The notes beneath the pieces are model-generated. The model did not search any database and was not told where the DNA came from. It was given only the letters and a program-made list of their open reading frames with translations. This document shows, piece by piece, positions 45,930 through 60,038 of a DNA stretch of 64,000 nucleotides. A program made the position numbers and the translations under genes. This DNA is from Xiphias gladius (taxonomy: Eukaryota > Chordata > Actinopteri > Istiophoriformes > Xiphiidae): positions 894,501 through 958,500 of the forward strand of contig NC_053416.1 in the NCBI RefSeq assembly GCF_016859285.1, written 5' to 3'. Every line of letters begins with the position of its first letter. Position 1 is the first letter of the stretch.

Positions 45930-46440
45930 AGTGTGCAAATGTTTGGCCCCCCTTCTACTTCTAAAACACTCAGAACTTCATTAACGCATCAGGCCTTGGT
46001 CGACCCTTGTAGGCAGGTCAGTGATTGTCATTAGGAATTATAATATGATGATAAATTCTGACTCTTCACTCAATGACAATGGGCTTCTCTGAGCAACTGA
46101 CTAAGGACCTGAAAATAATGCTAACAGGTGCTACAAAGCATATTTGATATCTCATCAAAGGTGAGATATCAAAGTGTTTCCAGCTTGAAATTTCAACTGT
46201 CTGAAATGTCATTTCAAAATAGCCCGGAAGGGGAACTGTTGAAGTCAAGACAAGATAAAATTGCTCGTCTGCTGGGTAGAAAGGCAAAGTCAAACCCCAC
46301 ATGACTGCATAGGAGGTGCAGGAAGGTTTGACTGACACAGGTGCATATAACTGTGGAGAGACAGTGTGCATTTGTTGTTTTCGACCAGTAGCAGTACTTG
46401 ACACGCGTGGTCCACCTGAGAAATGTCACTGAAATAGAGA
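45930..46440. repeat. Probable DNA-repeat fragment in nup98 intron 1
   Basis: Starts with GTGTGCAAATGTTTGGCCCC and includes 'gtgattgtcattaggaatta'. A similar 'cccaaacttttgcacgcaga' end occurs near 63,070. This looks like an old DNA-transposon-like repeat; no transposase is readable. Confidence 0.4.
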
Positions 46441-46689
46441 GAGAGGGATTAATTCTACAAATCTAATCAAATTCCTTTACTTGGTGGTAGAGTAGCAGGT
46501 AGTGTTTATCCTTTGGTCCGTCCACAGTGACACCTTCACCGTAAAGACTGGATCCTCTGTTCTAGACAAAAATGCGTTTCCTCAAACCTAAATGCATTCT
46601 TCCGTTACTATCCCTGTTTTTTTTTTTTTTTTTTGTTGCTTGTGAATTGAATTAGATTAATTTTTCTCAAGGCACTGTTTCAATTTTAG

Positions 46690-46985
46690 TTCAGTCTAGA
46701 GCTGCAATGATTAGTTGGTTAATCGATCAGTCAATTGTCAGAAAATGGATCAGCAATGATTTTGATAATTGATTAATCGTTTTAGGCATTTGCCAAGCAA
46801 AAATGTGAAATATTGTCTGGTTTCATTTTCTCAAATGTGATGTTTTTCTTTATCATATTACTGTAAATTGGAAATCTTTAGGTTTTGGGCCGTTGGTCAG
46901 ACAAGACAAGTACATTAAAGACATCACAGTGGGCTTTGAGAAATCTGCAGAATATAAACAGGAGATGTTCCTGTAGGAATGCAGC
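46690..46985. repeat. ATTAATCGA-end repeat in nup98 intron 1
   Basis: Contains GAGCTGCAATGATTAGTTGG and 'ttgattaatcgttttaggca', then 'tctcaaatgtgatgtttttc'. Same family as 16,465-16,860 and 17,225-17,545. Here the part aligned to the 16,641 hairpin arm has the ordinary 'ctttaggttttgggc'. Confidence 0.6.
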
Positions 46986-47026
46986 AATATAAAAACTTTT
47001 GAAGTGGTATTTCTTGTTTACCTTCA

Positions 47027-47141
47027 GGCAGAAGACTTATGCAGTCCTGCTAGCAGGGCAAGATGTTCAACAAGACATTTGGTACTCCCTTCGGTGGAGG
47101 GACAGGTGGATTTGGCAACTCATCGACCTTTGGACAGCAAA
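47027..47141 (+). CDS. nup98: nup98 exon 2 (start codon)
   Basis: The acceptor TTCTTGTTTACCTTCAG ends at 47,026; the start codon is at 47,063. Encodes [18 protein letters not shown] and NSSTFGQQ, matching the vertebrate N-terminus. Donor GTAAGT at 47,142, phase 1. Confidence 0.92.
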
Positions 47142-50100
47142 GTAAGTAGTTTTATTTATTTCTTTAAACTTGCTTTAATTCAAACCCACAGCAGCACCAG
47201 GCCGAGTTGATTCTTACAGATGATCCTTGACACTGGCTCCTGGATATTTAAAGTTTACAGTTAAACAAACACACACAATGTCCAAACTTATTATATTTAC
47301 ACAAAAACGGCTGAAATTATCATTGTGAATAGAACATGGTGATTAGATCTAAATAATATTCCATATTTTTTTTAATTAGTGACGTTATGATTGTATTACT
47401 GACTGAAATGTACAAATTTTGCAGCTTTCAGTAAAATAATTATCTAAATTCCTGTATAATTTCAGGTTTTCTCCCATGAAACTGTTAAACACAGACAAAT
47501 CTCTCTAAATACTGGCGTTGATGATTGTCTGAAAAGTAACTGTACTCAGTAGATATATGGGATTTTTTTTAATGTGAAATGGCAAAATTCAGATTCAGGT
47601 TAAGGTTAATGTTTTATTTCATACAGAGAAGTACGAATCAGAAACAGAATCTCTACAACAAGCGAGAAGTCCAGAGACCTCAACTGTTCATATTGTCATT
47701 AAAAAAGACTTGGAAAAAGGAAATACCATGCACTGATGTGATTTTTAAAGTCATCGGTTAGGGGAATTTTACGTTTACCTTTGACGTAGATTTTAGGTGA
47801 TGTCATTCAGCTCTAATTGTGGTAACCACTATCAGGTTTCTGATATGATGAACAGACTAAACCTCTTGATCCAGTCTCTTGTTGGTTAAGTGCAGTATGA
47901 GAGAGTTTCAGGTGATTTGAAGCATTACTCAGTGTTGTGTCAAACTGTCCTCACATGAACTGTGTATCTGCAGACACAGGTTTTGGGACGACGGGAGGCT
48001 TTGGGACGTCTGCATTTGGGACAGCCAGCAACACAGGAGGGCTGTTTGGTTCCACACAGAATAAACCTGGTTTGTCAGCTCTTGTCTCATTTGCTCTTGT
48101 TTTATTTGTTTGTTCAGTGTCCTGTCTCACCTGCTAAGACGACATCTGTCTGCAAGTCTCTGAATCTGCTCTGCTTTGAGCATTTTTTAAAATTCAGAAA
48201 GTTTAAAAAGTGCTAACTTAAAACTCTTTAGCACTGCGTGGTTTAGGGCAAAATATATTTCTGATCTATGCCTCCATTATGAACTGTACAGACCCCTCAG
48301 GTGGTCTGGGACGGGTCTGCTTACTGTCCAGAGTCCAAACAATCCCTGGATAAGCAGCACTCAGTTTTTATGCTCAAAATATCTGTACAAAAGTCCAGAA
48401 AACATGAGGTTTGCTACAACTGTCCATTCTTTTAAATCAGGACTGAAGACTTTTCTGTTTGCTTGTGCTTGTTCTTAAGTTATAGTGTTCTTTAGTTATA
48501 GTTTTGTCTTTTCTATGTTACTGTGCGTGTCTTTTATATCTTGTCTTAATTCTTTTTATGTCTTACGTAAAATGATTTGAATTGCCTTGTTTTTGAAAGG
48601 TGCTATAAAAACATGACCAGGTCAAAATCTAGTTTATCGCTGGACTGTGAATGGTCCATGTGCGATATTGAGGATCTTGTTAAAAACAGTTGTGGAACCG
48701 CTGTAAACTACTACTTTCAATGGAAAGTAGCTAACGCCTGCCGGAAAAGTCACTAAATGTCGCTGTATTCTTCCTAGAGTCAGCGGGTTTCAGCCCTTTA
48801 TCTGTTCACTTCTCTCCTACGCTTTGTGCTCACACATACAGACATTTAATGCAGCTAACTTCCCAATAAAGCTGTTCTCATTTACATGTTTTTCTGTTTC
48901 TGTTGTCAGACGACGGAACAAGTATGTAACAGTAACTGAAACGTGGCCTATTAAGACGACATGTTAACCAGCAGTCACTTCCAAACCATTTCCAAGCTGC
49001 TGCTCTGTTGCTAAAATCCTGGTTTTATAACCACGACGTCGTCTGACAGAATCACCAGACACATGAGTTAAAGACAACGACTGAGCTGAGATTTCAGGTG
49101 TATTTATCTTTAAAATGATCAGAGAGAAAGTTAGAAGCTCATTCACGTCTGTGTCAGATGCCATGCGGTCAACTGAATGAGACGCACAGAGACGTGTGTC
49201 TGGTGAGGGAAAGACCGACCTTGCGCTCGCGGGTCAACACTGGTGACTCTCTTCTACGGACAGTAGTTAAAGTTTTTCCAAAAAGTTGCTTTATTTGTCA
49301 GTAGTTGCTTTTTAGAGAGAGAGAGGGAAAAAAAGTCACTAGAGGGGTCTAGAAAGTCGGTAAATCTAGCGACAAAGGTGCTAAGTCGGCAACACTGCCT
49401 GTAAACGACCCCTGATAACGCAATAAAAACTGTCTGTGCCAGTTCATTTTGAAAGAGCAACGGCCAATGGGGAAACACCATTGGAACCACACTTACACCA
49501 TTGTTCGACAGGTCGAATAATGGTGTAAGTTCATCACAAACCTAACTCTGGCACTCACTCATTCGGTAGCAGACATCTGGGTATGTAGCGTTGGATTGGG
49601 GTAGGTACAGCTAATAAACAATCTTAAAAAAAGAGAGATTTATTTTTTGAAATGTAGAACATCTAATTAAAGATGTATAAATAAACACTGATCTGCTCCC
49701 GTCACTTTCCTCTAGGTGGTCTGTTTGGGTCCAGTACATTCAGCCAGCCAGCGACTTCCTCCACCAGCACCGGCTTCGGTTTTGGTGCAGCGAGCGGCAC
49801 GTCCACCAGCTTGTTTGGCAACTCCGGAACAGGCACCAGCGGCGGACTCTTCTCGCAGCAGAACAATGCCTTTGGTGCCAACAAACCCACATCTTTTGGA
49901 AGTGAGAACCCTCCCTACTTCAGTGTTTTGTTGTACAATTCAAACCTTTTTATGGGTTTTCCTATTCAATCAGGTTAGATCAATAATGACAACCCGCGTC
50001 TGGACCTTTTTAAAAACAGCCAACTGCCATTAACAAGTTTTTTGTTCAATAGAGAGAAACAAGAACACTTTGGTCCATCACACAAGTGATAAAACAGAGT

Positions 50101-53100
50101 TGAAGATCAGAAACCAAAAAGAATAAAGTACCAAGGATAGGAACTAAGTAATACTAATTTAAAAGGTATGGCCCCGTGGACCTCAGATCAATTTATTTTT
50201 TTAATTGGTTAATACATCCGTCCATTTTCTTCTGCTTATCCTTGTCCAGGTTGTGTTTAATGATTAATTAATGGTATTATTAGGAATTATTGTTATATAC
50301 TGCTGGGAGGTACTGAAACAATCTTGTGATATTCATGCAATTGGTAAATAATTCTAGGCCATATCATCCCTGCTGGTTTTCATTGATGTAATTAGTATTT
50401 TGGCTGGTATCACCCTGAAACTTATTTAAGCTGCATTCTGTGTGTAGTGAATTCAACTTAGTGAACCCTGGACAAACGTTGTGTGAAACAATACCACACA
50501 AATGCATCTTCATGCTTTGAAATATGGCAAATTTCAGCTTCTGCTGACACAAAACATGTTACAGAAATCCAGCTTCCATTTAGTTTCCAAACAGTTCTTT
50601 CCAGTTTTCATTTTCTAAATGCTCTGAAGAAGTTTGACTCCTCTTGTGTCCTCCAGGCTTTGGGACGAGCACGAGCAGCGGCGGGCTGTTCGGGTCAACC
50701 AACACCGCCTCCAACCCTTTCGGTGGAACAAACTCCCTGTTTGGAGGCTCGGGTTTCTCCGCAGCACAGCAGCCAGGGACAACTGTAAAATTCAACGTGA
50801 GTACATTAGGTGCCGCAAATGTGGACACGAAAGAATGCAGATACACGCTTCTTGCTGTAAAGGGAAGTGCATTCTGTACCTGTGCCCCAGTTTATACTGC
50901 ATACCAGCTCTAAACTGGTTTTGAATTTTCTGTTTGTGTTCACACTGGAAATATAAGAAAGTTTAGAGCTACAAAGAATACTCGATTAACAGGAAATCGG
51001 CAACTACTTTGATAATCAAATTGATGTTTTAGTAATTTTTAAAACGATAATGCCAAATTTGCTGCTTCATCTTGTTATGTGGGGATTTGATGCTTTTCTC
51101 GGTCATAGTTAGCTGAATATTGTCACCTTGGACTGTGGGAACTTCTAAAAATATTTTATAGACAAAAATTTGTGGAAAAAAAAGTTTGATTATGAAAAAA
51201 AAAATGTAGTTGCAGCCCTAATAAAGTTTATTGAAAACAGTCGCTACACATCTGAAAAAACAAACTTTTGTGTACTGTTGATGGGCGCAGTCTTCCCACA
51301 ATGCAGTGCTCAGGAATGGAGGAGCTGCTTACAGCTGGGAAACAGCTGCAGGACCTCAGGAAGCAAAAAATACTATGAAAGTTATGGAAAAATCTTTCAC
51401 GTTGTCTTTATGAAATCTTATTGGCAGCTGCAGACTAAAGTTGCAGTTTGATGTCAGATTTTTTTATTCTAAATGATTAAAAAGAGCAGTTGAATTGGTC
51501 GACGTGTGTATATTGTAAAACTTAGACCTTAACGCTCAAGCGTGTTTGTACATTTTACACATTAAGCCTTTCTTTTTTTCCCCCTTCAGCCTCCAACAGG
51601 AAGTGACACCATGGTGAAAGCTGGTGTGACCACAAGCATCAACACCAAGCACCAGTGCATCACAGCCATGAAGGAGTACGAGAACAAATCCCTGGAGGTG
51701 AGTTTGTAGGTCGACGCACAGACCAACATGTCAGCTGCTGCTTTTAGGGATTCACACATCACTGTCTGCCCTGTCAGGGACTCGAAAGGTTTTTGACAAA
51801 TATGTACAGTATCAAACTCTGGAAAGAGAGTTCATTGGCGCAACTCGACGGAAAACTGACCAAATCATGTTGTCAGCTTTGTTTGTTTTCAGATTGTAAT
51901 TTAGCCTTGAATTCATCATTGAGAAATGAGGCATTATTCATATCCACATAGGGTTACATGGACTAATGGATTACAATTTGATGCAAGAATAATGTGTGTG
52001 AAATTGTTTAGCTGTTGTGTTTTTAAATCACATGTATGAGAAGGAAAAGCAAACGGAGGTCAGCGTTTTAGAGACGGTGGATGTGACACATGCTTTAGGA
52101 GGAACAAACATTTAACTTTTTTATCAGACCTCCACAGTCTAGTGAGGTGAAGTGCTGTGTATGAATCAACAAACTTCCAATCCATGATTTCTTGGATTGT
52201 AATCAGAAGAAATATGTAATTCACTAAGAATCTAAAACACATGAAATTGTAAAAGTGGAATTTCAGCCAAGACAAAAATGCAGAGAGCACCCAGCTGGCA
52301 AGAGACCACCGGGTGGACCTGGAGTTCCCCTTTCCACTCAGAATGCAAACATCAGGATTTAGTGGAGAGGACTTAACGTTTAATTAATTTCTTGGAAAGG
52401 AGGCTTGTGAAAAAGCACTGAATTCAGTCTCCTAAAAAAAAAAAGGCCTCAGGAGGCATTAAAAAGTGTTATTAATTTACTTTACGATAGTCTTAATTAA
52501 TTTTTTCTTACCTGCCTTAGGGATTAGTGTTATAGAATGATTGATTGTTTAATCCTTTTTTGTAATCAGTCAGCACCATCAGACCTACGGCACACAGTTG
52601 TCATTACTGCTGCTACAGAAGCTATGGGCAAGTGCCAGTTTTTAGCAATTTTTTAGCATTAATTTAATTAATTGCATCATTACAGAATTTTAAAGTATGT
52701 AAAAAATGCTGGGAAGGACTGAAAAAATGTGATATAATAATAAATACTATAGTTCCAGGCCGTATCGTCCCTACTGGTTTTCCATCATACTTTGGTTGCT
52801 AGGACTGTGAGACATGTATTAATTTACATTCAATGTGGCACAAAAAAGATCTTTAAAAGTCTTAAGTTTCAGTTGTTGTACCTGGAGAAGCTGTTTGGTG
52901 ATGTGCAGGTGAAAAAATGTGTAGCAGTCTGGTAAAACTGGACTCCCATTTTGTTTAAAAGCTGTGGCTTTTTAAGATTGTGGTCTGATTTTTGTTGTTT
53001 TCCTTTCTCATGTGTTTCCTTGCAGGAGTTGAGACTGGAGGACTACCAGGCGGGCAGGAAGGGCCCCACCAACCAGATGGCTGCAGCGACGGGCGGTCTG

Positions 53101-56100
53101 TTTGGTTCAGCCACAGCCACATCCAGCGCCACTACTGGCCTGTTTGGCTCCACAGCCCCCAACACCAGCTTCTCCTTTGGACAGAACAAGAGCACCTTTG
53201 GAGCAAGTAAGTGGTGATGTCAATAGAAACTTTTTTAGAGGTCAGCATCTCCTCATATTGATCTAGAGACGGTTCAAACATCTGAGAAGGACTCTCAACC
53301 TCTCAGATTCTAATGAAATGTCACAGCGTATTGTAGAAATAATATAATTTCTACCCCTAACCCAAAAATGAGAATTGTTAATTACAGCTAGTGAAGCGAC
53401 GTACTGTGTTTGTCCTCTCTCAAGCAGCGGCCGGCGGTTTCGGTACCACCGCAGGCGGGCTGTTCAGTCAGCAGCCCCAGCAACAAGCCGGAAGCCTCTT
53501 CAAGCCATTTGGTCAGACCACCACCACACAGAACACCGGCTTCTCCTTTGGCAACACCAACACTATGGGACAGGCCAACACCAGCACCATGGTGTGAATC
53601 ACTTTTTTTCTCTATGCAGCTTTGCTCACTAGCACGTTGGTGTCTTAAGTATCTACAAGTCTTTGGAAAATCTGCAGAGTATGTAATGAGTTCAAGGCCT
53701 TAAATGACCTTGAATACTTTTAAATCAGTTTTTCAAATGTATTGCAACAGTGTCGAACGCTCATTGATGTTCTTTCTGTGTCACTGTGCAGTTTGAAATG
53801 CAATGAAAAAACAGCAGTAAAGAAAATGTACATGTAAACATAGATGAATTACAACTATATGATATAAAAATCTCAAACGGTACACATCCTCACAGCATAT
53901 GATAAGGTTGCTAATTTCACTAATTGACATAGAAGTAAGGTTTGTCAAGTTTTCCATGTGTCATTCAGCCCCCAGCTGCAGCTAATGATTGATTCTGTTT
54001 GAACTTTTTTTTACATTTTTTACATTTTTCTATGAAAAGACTCTGGTAGTGAAGAACCTACAGAGAATTGTGAGCTGAATCTGCAGCTCCCCTCAGCTTT
54101 ACAGAGTTTTATAATGAGTTTCAGCTCATCGTTCATCTGTCCGGACCACATCGTAACTGTTCTGGTTCAATCTCACCGCTCTCACGGCGTCGTTTTCGGC
54201 CGCAACAGGCAGATGTTTTCAGAGGAACAGCTGTGAAAAGCCACTGTCCGCTACCTGCTCAGCAGCAAACAGCAGACAGACACAGTCAGAGACCAGCTGG
54301 GGAACATAGTGGAGCATTTAGCAGCTAAAGAGCCAGAGGTTTCCCTCAGGAGCTGGTGGAGACAAAAAACAGAAATAAAAGAGGGAGTACTGGACCTAGA
54401 TTAATATTTGAAACAACTGTTTGCTAACAAGTCCAACACGTTAACTTGACAGGTGATGAAATGTCAGTGGTACCCTTGCAGACATAACGCTGGTTCTGTT
54501 CTGTAGATGTCCGGTAATTAAGTTCAGAGGCAGATTTCACAGGTCAACATCCTCTCGAGCTGCAGGCAGTGAAATAAAAAAGGCCTTGTTAGTTTGACTC
54601 TGCAAGATGATATTCTCGAAAAACTCAACAATCCTAAATCAAATCTTTCACGTGGTGCAGAATTAATGCAGCATTTTGTTGCTTCAAATTACAACTGTTT
54701 TTAAAAATCTGAGCGAGGATGTTTCCGTGTATGTTTACACTGCTCCTCTCCTGGTTTTCAGGGTTTGTTTGGGAACACGGCAGCGTCTCAGTCAGGCGGG
54801 TTGTTCGGCGCGGCTCAGACCAGCACTGCCACTGGCTTTGGGACGGGCACCGGGCTGTTCGGCCAAACTAACACAGGGTTTGGAAATGTTGGCACACAGG
54901 TACAAAGTAGACGAGGGACGATTAGAAATGGGAAAAATTTAGGGGTTTCAGTTAGAGGCAATAATGACTTCAGTCAGAACAGAAACTTCTATGCTCAGTG
55001 TCGTGTACAGATTTACTTGTGGAGGATTCATCACAAGTTTATACCCTTTTTTTTGTTTGGGTCATAATCAACTGTTTCTATTAAAATGTGACCATTATTG
55101 TCCAGTTTTGAGTTAATAAATGCAGTTGTTTTAACTTTCTGTGCATTTCTTGAGGAAGCAGATTTCCTCCCCCTTGTATTTGCTGTATTTACATTTTCAC
55201 AGTTTGAGCGTCTGTAATTTGAGTTTACCTCCTTCAGTGGGTGCAGACACTTGAAACAGTCATCATTAGTAATAAATCTGGACAGCTGCTGATAACGTAG
55301 CAATGTATATAGCACTATTTAGGTTTGTTTAGTTTTTATTTGTTTGTTTTTTTGTTTTGCTTTTTTTTACGTTTGCGTCTGAGCAAAGCATTTACGTTAT
55401 GGGTTCACTGCTGGAAACTACATACATGGTGCTGTTGCAGTTAAATGTGTATCAGTGTCAGCCCGAATGTCTTTGAAAAATTATCATTAATCAGATTCAA
55501 CAAAAAAGTTTCAATGTGCATTCATTTGCAAACCAGATTTAATTGTCCACTAACATGAAAGCACTGTAAGAACTCACTGATGCTGTGGTCATTTTCCTTA
55601 CAGGTTGTTAAACTTTTATGTGCACATCATATACTAAGGGGTTAAGCACTATCAGTGTGTAGTTAGAATAAATTGTGACCTTTCATGACCTCATGGTGAC
55701 AAGAGGGAGTCGCTTTCTTACCTACTTTCACAGAAAAAGACGACACATTTTTTAAAAGGAGGAAATACTCAAATTGATTTTAAGCAGCAGATTAATGACA
55801 GGCTGAAGGCAGCTCAGTGTTTTCCCACTAATAGAAAATTATAAGATTGGGAATCGATTTTAATTTTACTGTTTGTGTGTTGTCTTTTACAGCCGAGTTT
55901 ATTCGGTAATAAGACGACCGGGTTCGGCACCACCACCACCAGTGCTCCGTCCTTCGGCACCGGCACTGGGCTCTTTGGCAACAAGCCCGCCCTCACACTG
56001 GGAACTGGAACCAACACCTCCACCTTCGGTAAGTCGGCCAGTGTTCAGAGGGGAGCTGCATGAGGTATTACTGTATGCCACAGCAGAGTTAAAGACTTGT

Positions 56101-59100
56101 TGAGTACCTCTCAAGGTAACCAGGACAGCAGCACCGATTCTTCAGGCAACATTACCATTTAACTTTAAGTCACCAATCAGGTTTCTTGTGTTGGTGCAGG
56201 TTTTGGTGCAAACCCTGCTGGAGGAAGTCTGTTTGGAAACAAGCCGGCCACTGGAGGACTGGGGGCCGGACTGGGAACCAGCTTTGGAACAGGTAACACA
56301 GGAGCTCTGACATCAGGAAGGATTAAACAATGAACGGACAGATAATGATACAGCACAAAAACCAAGATGATAAAAATACTTAATCGGAATCTATATATAA
56401 TTTCCATGACCCCTCCCTGGCAGTAGAACATGATCCACTGTAGAGCTGAAATGATTTGTCAGTCAACAAAAAATTAATCTGCAACCATTGTTGTAAATCT
56501 TTGCTGTTTGTTGGGTTTTGGACTGTTGGTTGGCCAGAACGAGCAGTTTGAACACACCAGGTTGGTCTTCAGGTGGTTAGGGTGAGGGTTGTGTGTTTTT
56601 TGGGGACACGAAGCCCTTATGTAGTTTCCCCAAATCATCATTGCCCAATACTGCCTGGATTGGAAGATCCCTAATTAGTGACAGTTCAATGTCTTTCCAA
56701 CTGCCACGGTAATCTTGGTTACACAGATTCATAAATTTGAGCTGAGCAGAAGTAATCTTTCAAATCAAGTACAGCCATACCTCATTCCTCCTTTGGGAGT
56801 TGTGAAGTTGTAAAGCCAACTCTGGGTTTTATTTTTTCCCCCGTGCCAAATGAACCTGGAAATAATTTTATCCCTCCCAGAGAACTGTTTTGTGGAGATT
56901 TCTACGGGGAGAGCTTGAAACAGTTTTAGAGATTCAGTTCTTTGGATGAGACTCAAGAAAGGGTTGGAGTTCCATCTGATTTTATTTTGGCCAAGAGGGG
57001 ATCATAATAAATCTTTGCCAATGTGAAAATTCTTTGGGTAATAGTACAAAATCCGGACTTCCTGAACATTGTAGTTTGTCTCTCAAATTCAGAAGATAAG
57101 TTGGAAGGGTACAACAGACAGTTTACTGTATAAAATGTAAGAAAATGATGAAAAATGCCCATCGCAATTTCCGAGACCCCAAAGATGATGTTGTCAAGTG
57201 GCTCAAACAACAGTCCAAAACCCAAAGATATCGGTTTACAGCGATTTGTTTTTAAAAAACAAAAAACAAAACAGAAGAGCAGCAAATCCTCACATTTGAA
57301 ATCCTTGAAGAAGCAAATGTTTGGAATTTTTCCTTGATAATGACTTAAATAATTTTAGATTTTAAAAATTGTTGACGATAATTTTTTGACAACCGAGTTT
57401 CCTGTGTCTTCTCAACTAATAACCGGCCCCCATGGTTGATTTGCAAAAGACAAGACACCTGTAGTAGCAGTAACACCTTCAAACAAAAGCGACTGAAGAG
57501 CTGAACTTGTGAAAAATCAGAGGTTTCCATTTGAAACAAAGTGCAGTTGAGGTTAGACTGACGATAATCTGAAGAAGTTGTCCTCACAAATGTATTAATA
57601 CAAAGCTGTGTGCGTTCAGCAGTGGGCACCGGGCAGACGTCTCTCTTTGGGAGTAACCAGAACAAACTGGGCACCACGCTAGGAACGATGGGAACATTCG
57701 GAGGAACTGGATTCAACAGTGGAACCGGCACCCTGGGCTTCGGAGCTGCACAACAACCCGTCGGTGAGACCGACTGTGTGATTGTCTGTCGACTTTATTT
57801 TACTATGTCTATTTTGGATGAAGGTCAGAGTTGATGTATCTTGTTCCTTGTTTTTTTTTTTTAAAACACTGACATACTGCATGTACATTGAAAGCTTTGG
57901 TTACTCCAATTAATCCTCCTGTCCATGCTGACTTCAAAGACACCCCTACATAAAGACATTTTTTTAATGCAATTGATGGTGGACAAAATCCACAGTACTC
58001 CTTCTGTGCAAAAATGCATATCAGAACTCAGCTGAAGCTAATATGAGGCTTGATCAAGTGGCTATCTTCAGGAAACACAGAGAGTTTCATACTAAAAACA
58101 GTGTGAACTTTGGAAGATATAGGCATCACATTAGCTTTGGCTGAATTTTAGAATTTTTGTACAGAACAAGGACTGTGGATTTTGTCCCTTCTCTAACAAT
58201 GGAATAGCATTAGTAAGGGCTCTTTATGGCCTGAATGGACGGGAGGAGCAATTACAGCAACCTGTAATGCTTTTAATATAATAGTCACGTAGGTATTGCT
58301 GTAAGAAGGACTTGAAAAAATTCGTTCTCTAATTTTTGTATGAAACTATTCCTTTTGCTTTCATGCCATCTGCTGCTGTACTAGCTGATAGAAATTTAAA
58401 TGCCAACCGACAAACCGGCCCATATCTAAAACAGTCCCTGTCCTCCCGTCAAACCAAACAGCTTTTCTCTGTCGTATTTTCATTTCGACTGTTGGCATCA
58501 GTGTTTGAGGTACGTTTGACCTCTCTCCTCGGACAGATGGGGCAGTGATCGTACTGACTGTTTTGATATGTTTTTTTCTCCTCCAGCACTCACTGATCCG
58601 AACACAGCAGCCGCGCAGCAGGCCATGCTTCAGCAGCAGCTCAGCGTTTTGGCATATTCACCGTACGGAGACTCACCGCTGTTCAGAAATCCGCTGTCCG
58701 ACCCCAAGAAGAAAGAGGAGGTGAGAGTCTGCTGTTTTTTTTCAGCATGTTTTTGTTGTAATTTGTCTTAAGTTACAGAGCCTACCTTTCTTGTGCTTTT
58801 GTTGACATTGTTGGTATTACAAATACGCAGCACAGATTAGCCAGCAAACCCAATACCCTGTTTTTTGCTCGATCTGTGTCATGGTCAAACTGTAGAGTAC
58901 TTACATAAACCAGCACGCACAGTAATCTGAAAAATAAAACAAATATTCAAACAAAGGTATATGATCCATAGTTGTAGTCATTATCCATTCACAACTTCTC
59001 TTCTTCTGGCAGCGCCTGAAACCAACCAATCCGACGGCCCAGAAGGCTCTGACCACGCCCACCCACTACAAGCTGACCCCTCGACCTGCAACCAGGGTCC

Positions 59101-60001
59101 GCCCCAAGGCTCTGACTTCATCCGCCTCCTCCAAATCGCAGCTCTTCGACGGCCTGGATGATGACGAGCCCTCACTCACCAATGGAGCCTTCATTCCCAG
59201 GTACCCATCAGCCAACACTGCCCGTACTATCTCCATAGTAACACGTGTGAAAATGTGTTTGGGTTTTTTGTTATTGCAGGTGATGGCTACAGGGTATCTG
59301 GAGCTCTTGAAAAACCTTAAAGCACTAAAAAGGCCTAATAATGTATTAATAAGTCTTAAATAATGAGATAATGGGGCCCCTGTGCATAGACGAGTAGGCC
59401 TCCCCACCCCTCCCGTGTAGGAACTCCATACTGAAAGGTCTCTGGTCTTTTTGTCTCTTTACGATAGTTTTGCCTGTCTTTGTAGTCTCTAAACTGAGCT
59501 CTGTGTCTTTTAAACAAGAAATATTAACATTAGCTTCATACAGAGGCTTTGGCCCCACAGGCCTGTTCAGTAATCCATACATGGGTCCAAATCACGCTCA
59601 TGGATGAACTATCTTTCTAGGAATTATTATAATAAAGCTGGGAAGTGCCGACAGAAATCTTTGCCTTATCATTTGTTTTCCATCATTCTTTCTCTGGTAT
59701 GAGCATGAAAAAGGTATTGGATGTCCTCCCTCCCATGTAATATATGTAATATATTAGAAAGGTCTGTAATTTGGCAAACGCTGCCCCTGGATTTCAGTTT
59801 TGTGAGATCATCTGGTAAATCTAACATGATGATTATGTAGCACCTGCTACCTCCTGCAGCAGGTGCTTAACTGAAAAAAAGATTTCAGTGTTTTCAATTA
59901 ATGTTTAATTAAATAAAATCCTACATAGTTGATGTATGACGATGTGGTGCCACACTGCAGTTCACAGGCTGTGAAGTTACTTCCTCTGTAGTGGTAACTG
60001 T

Positions 60002-60038
<37 letters not shown>

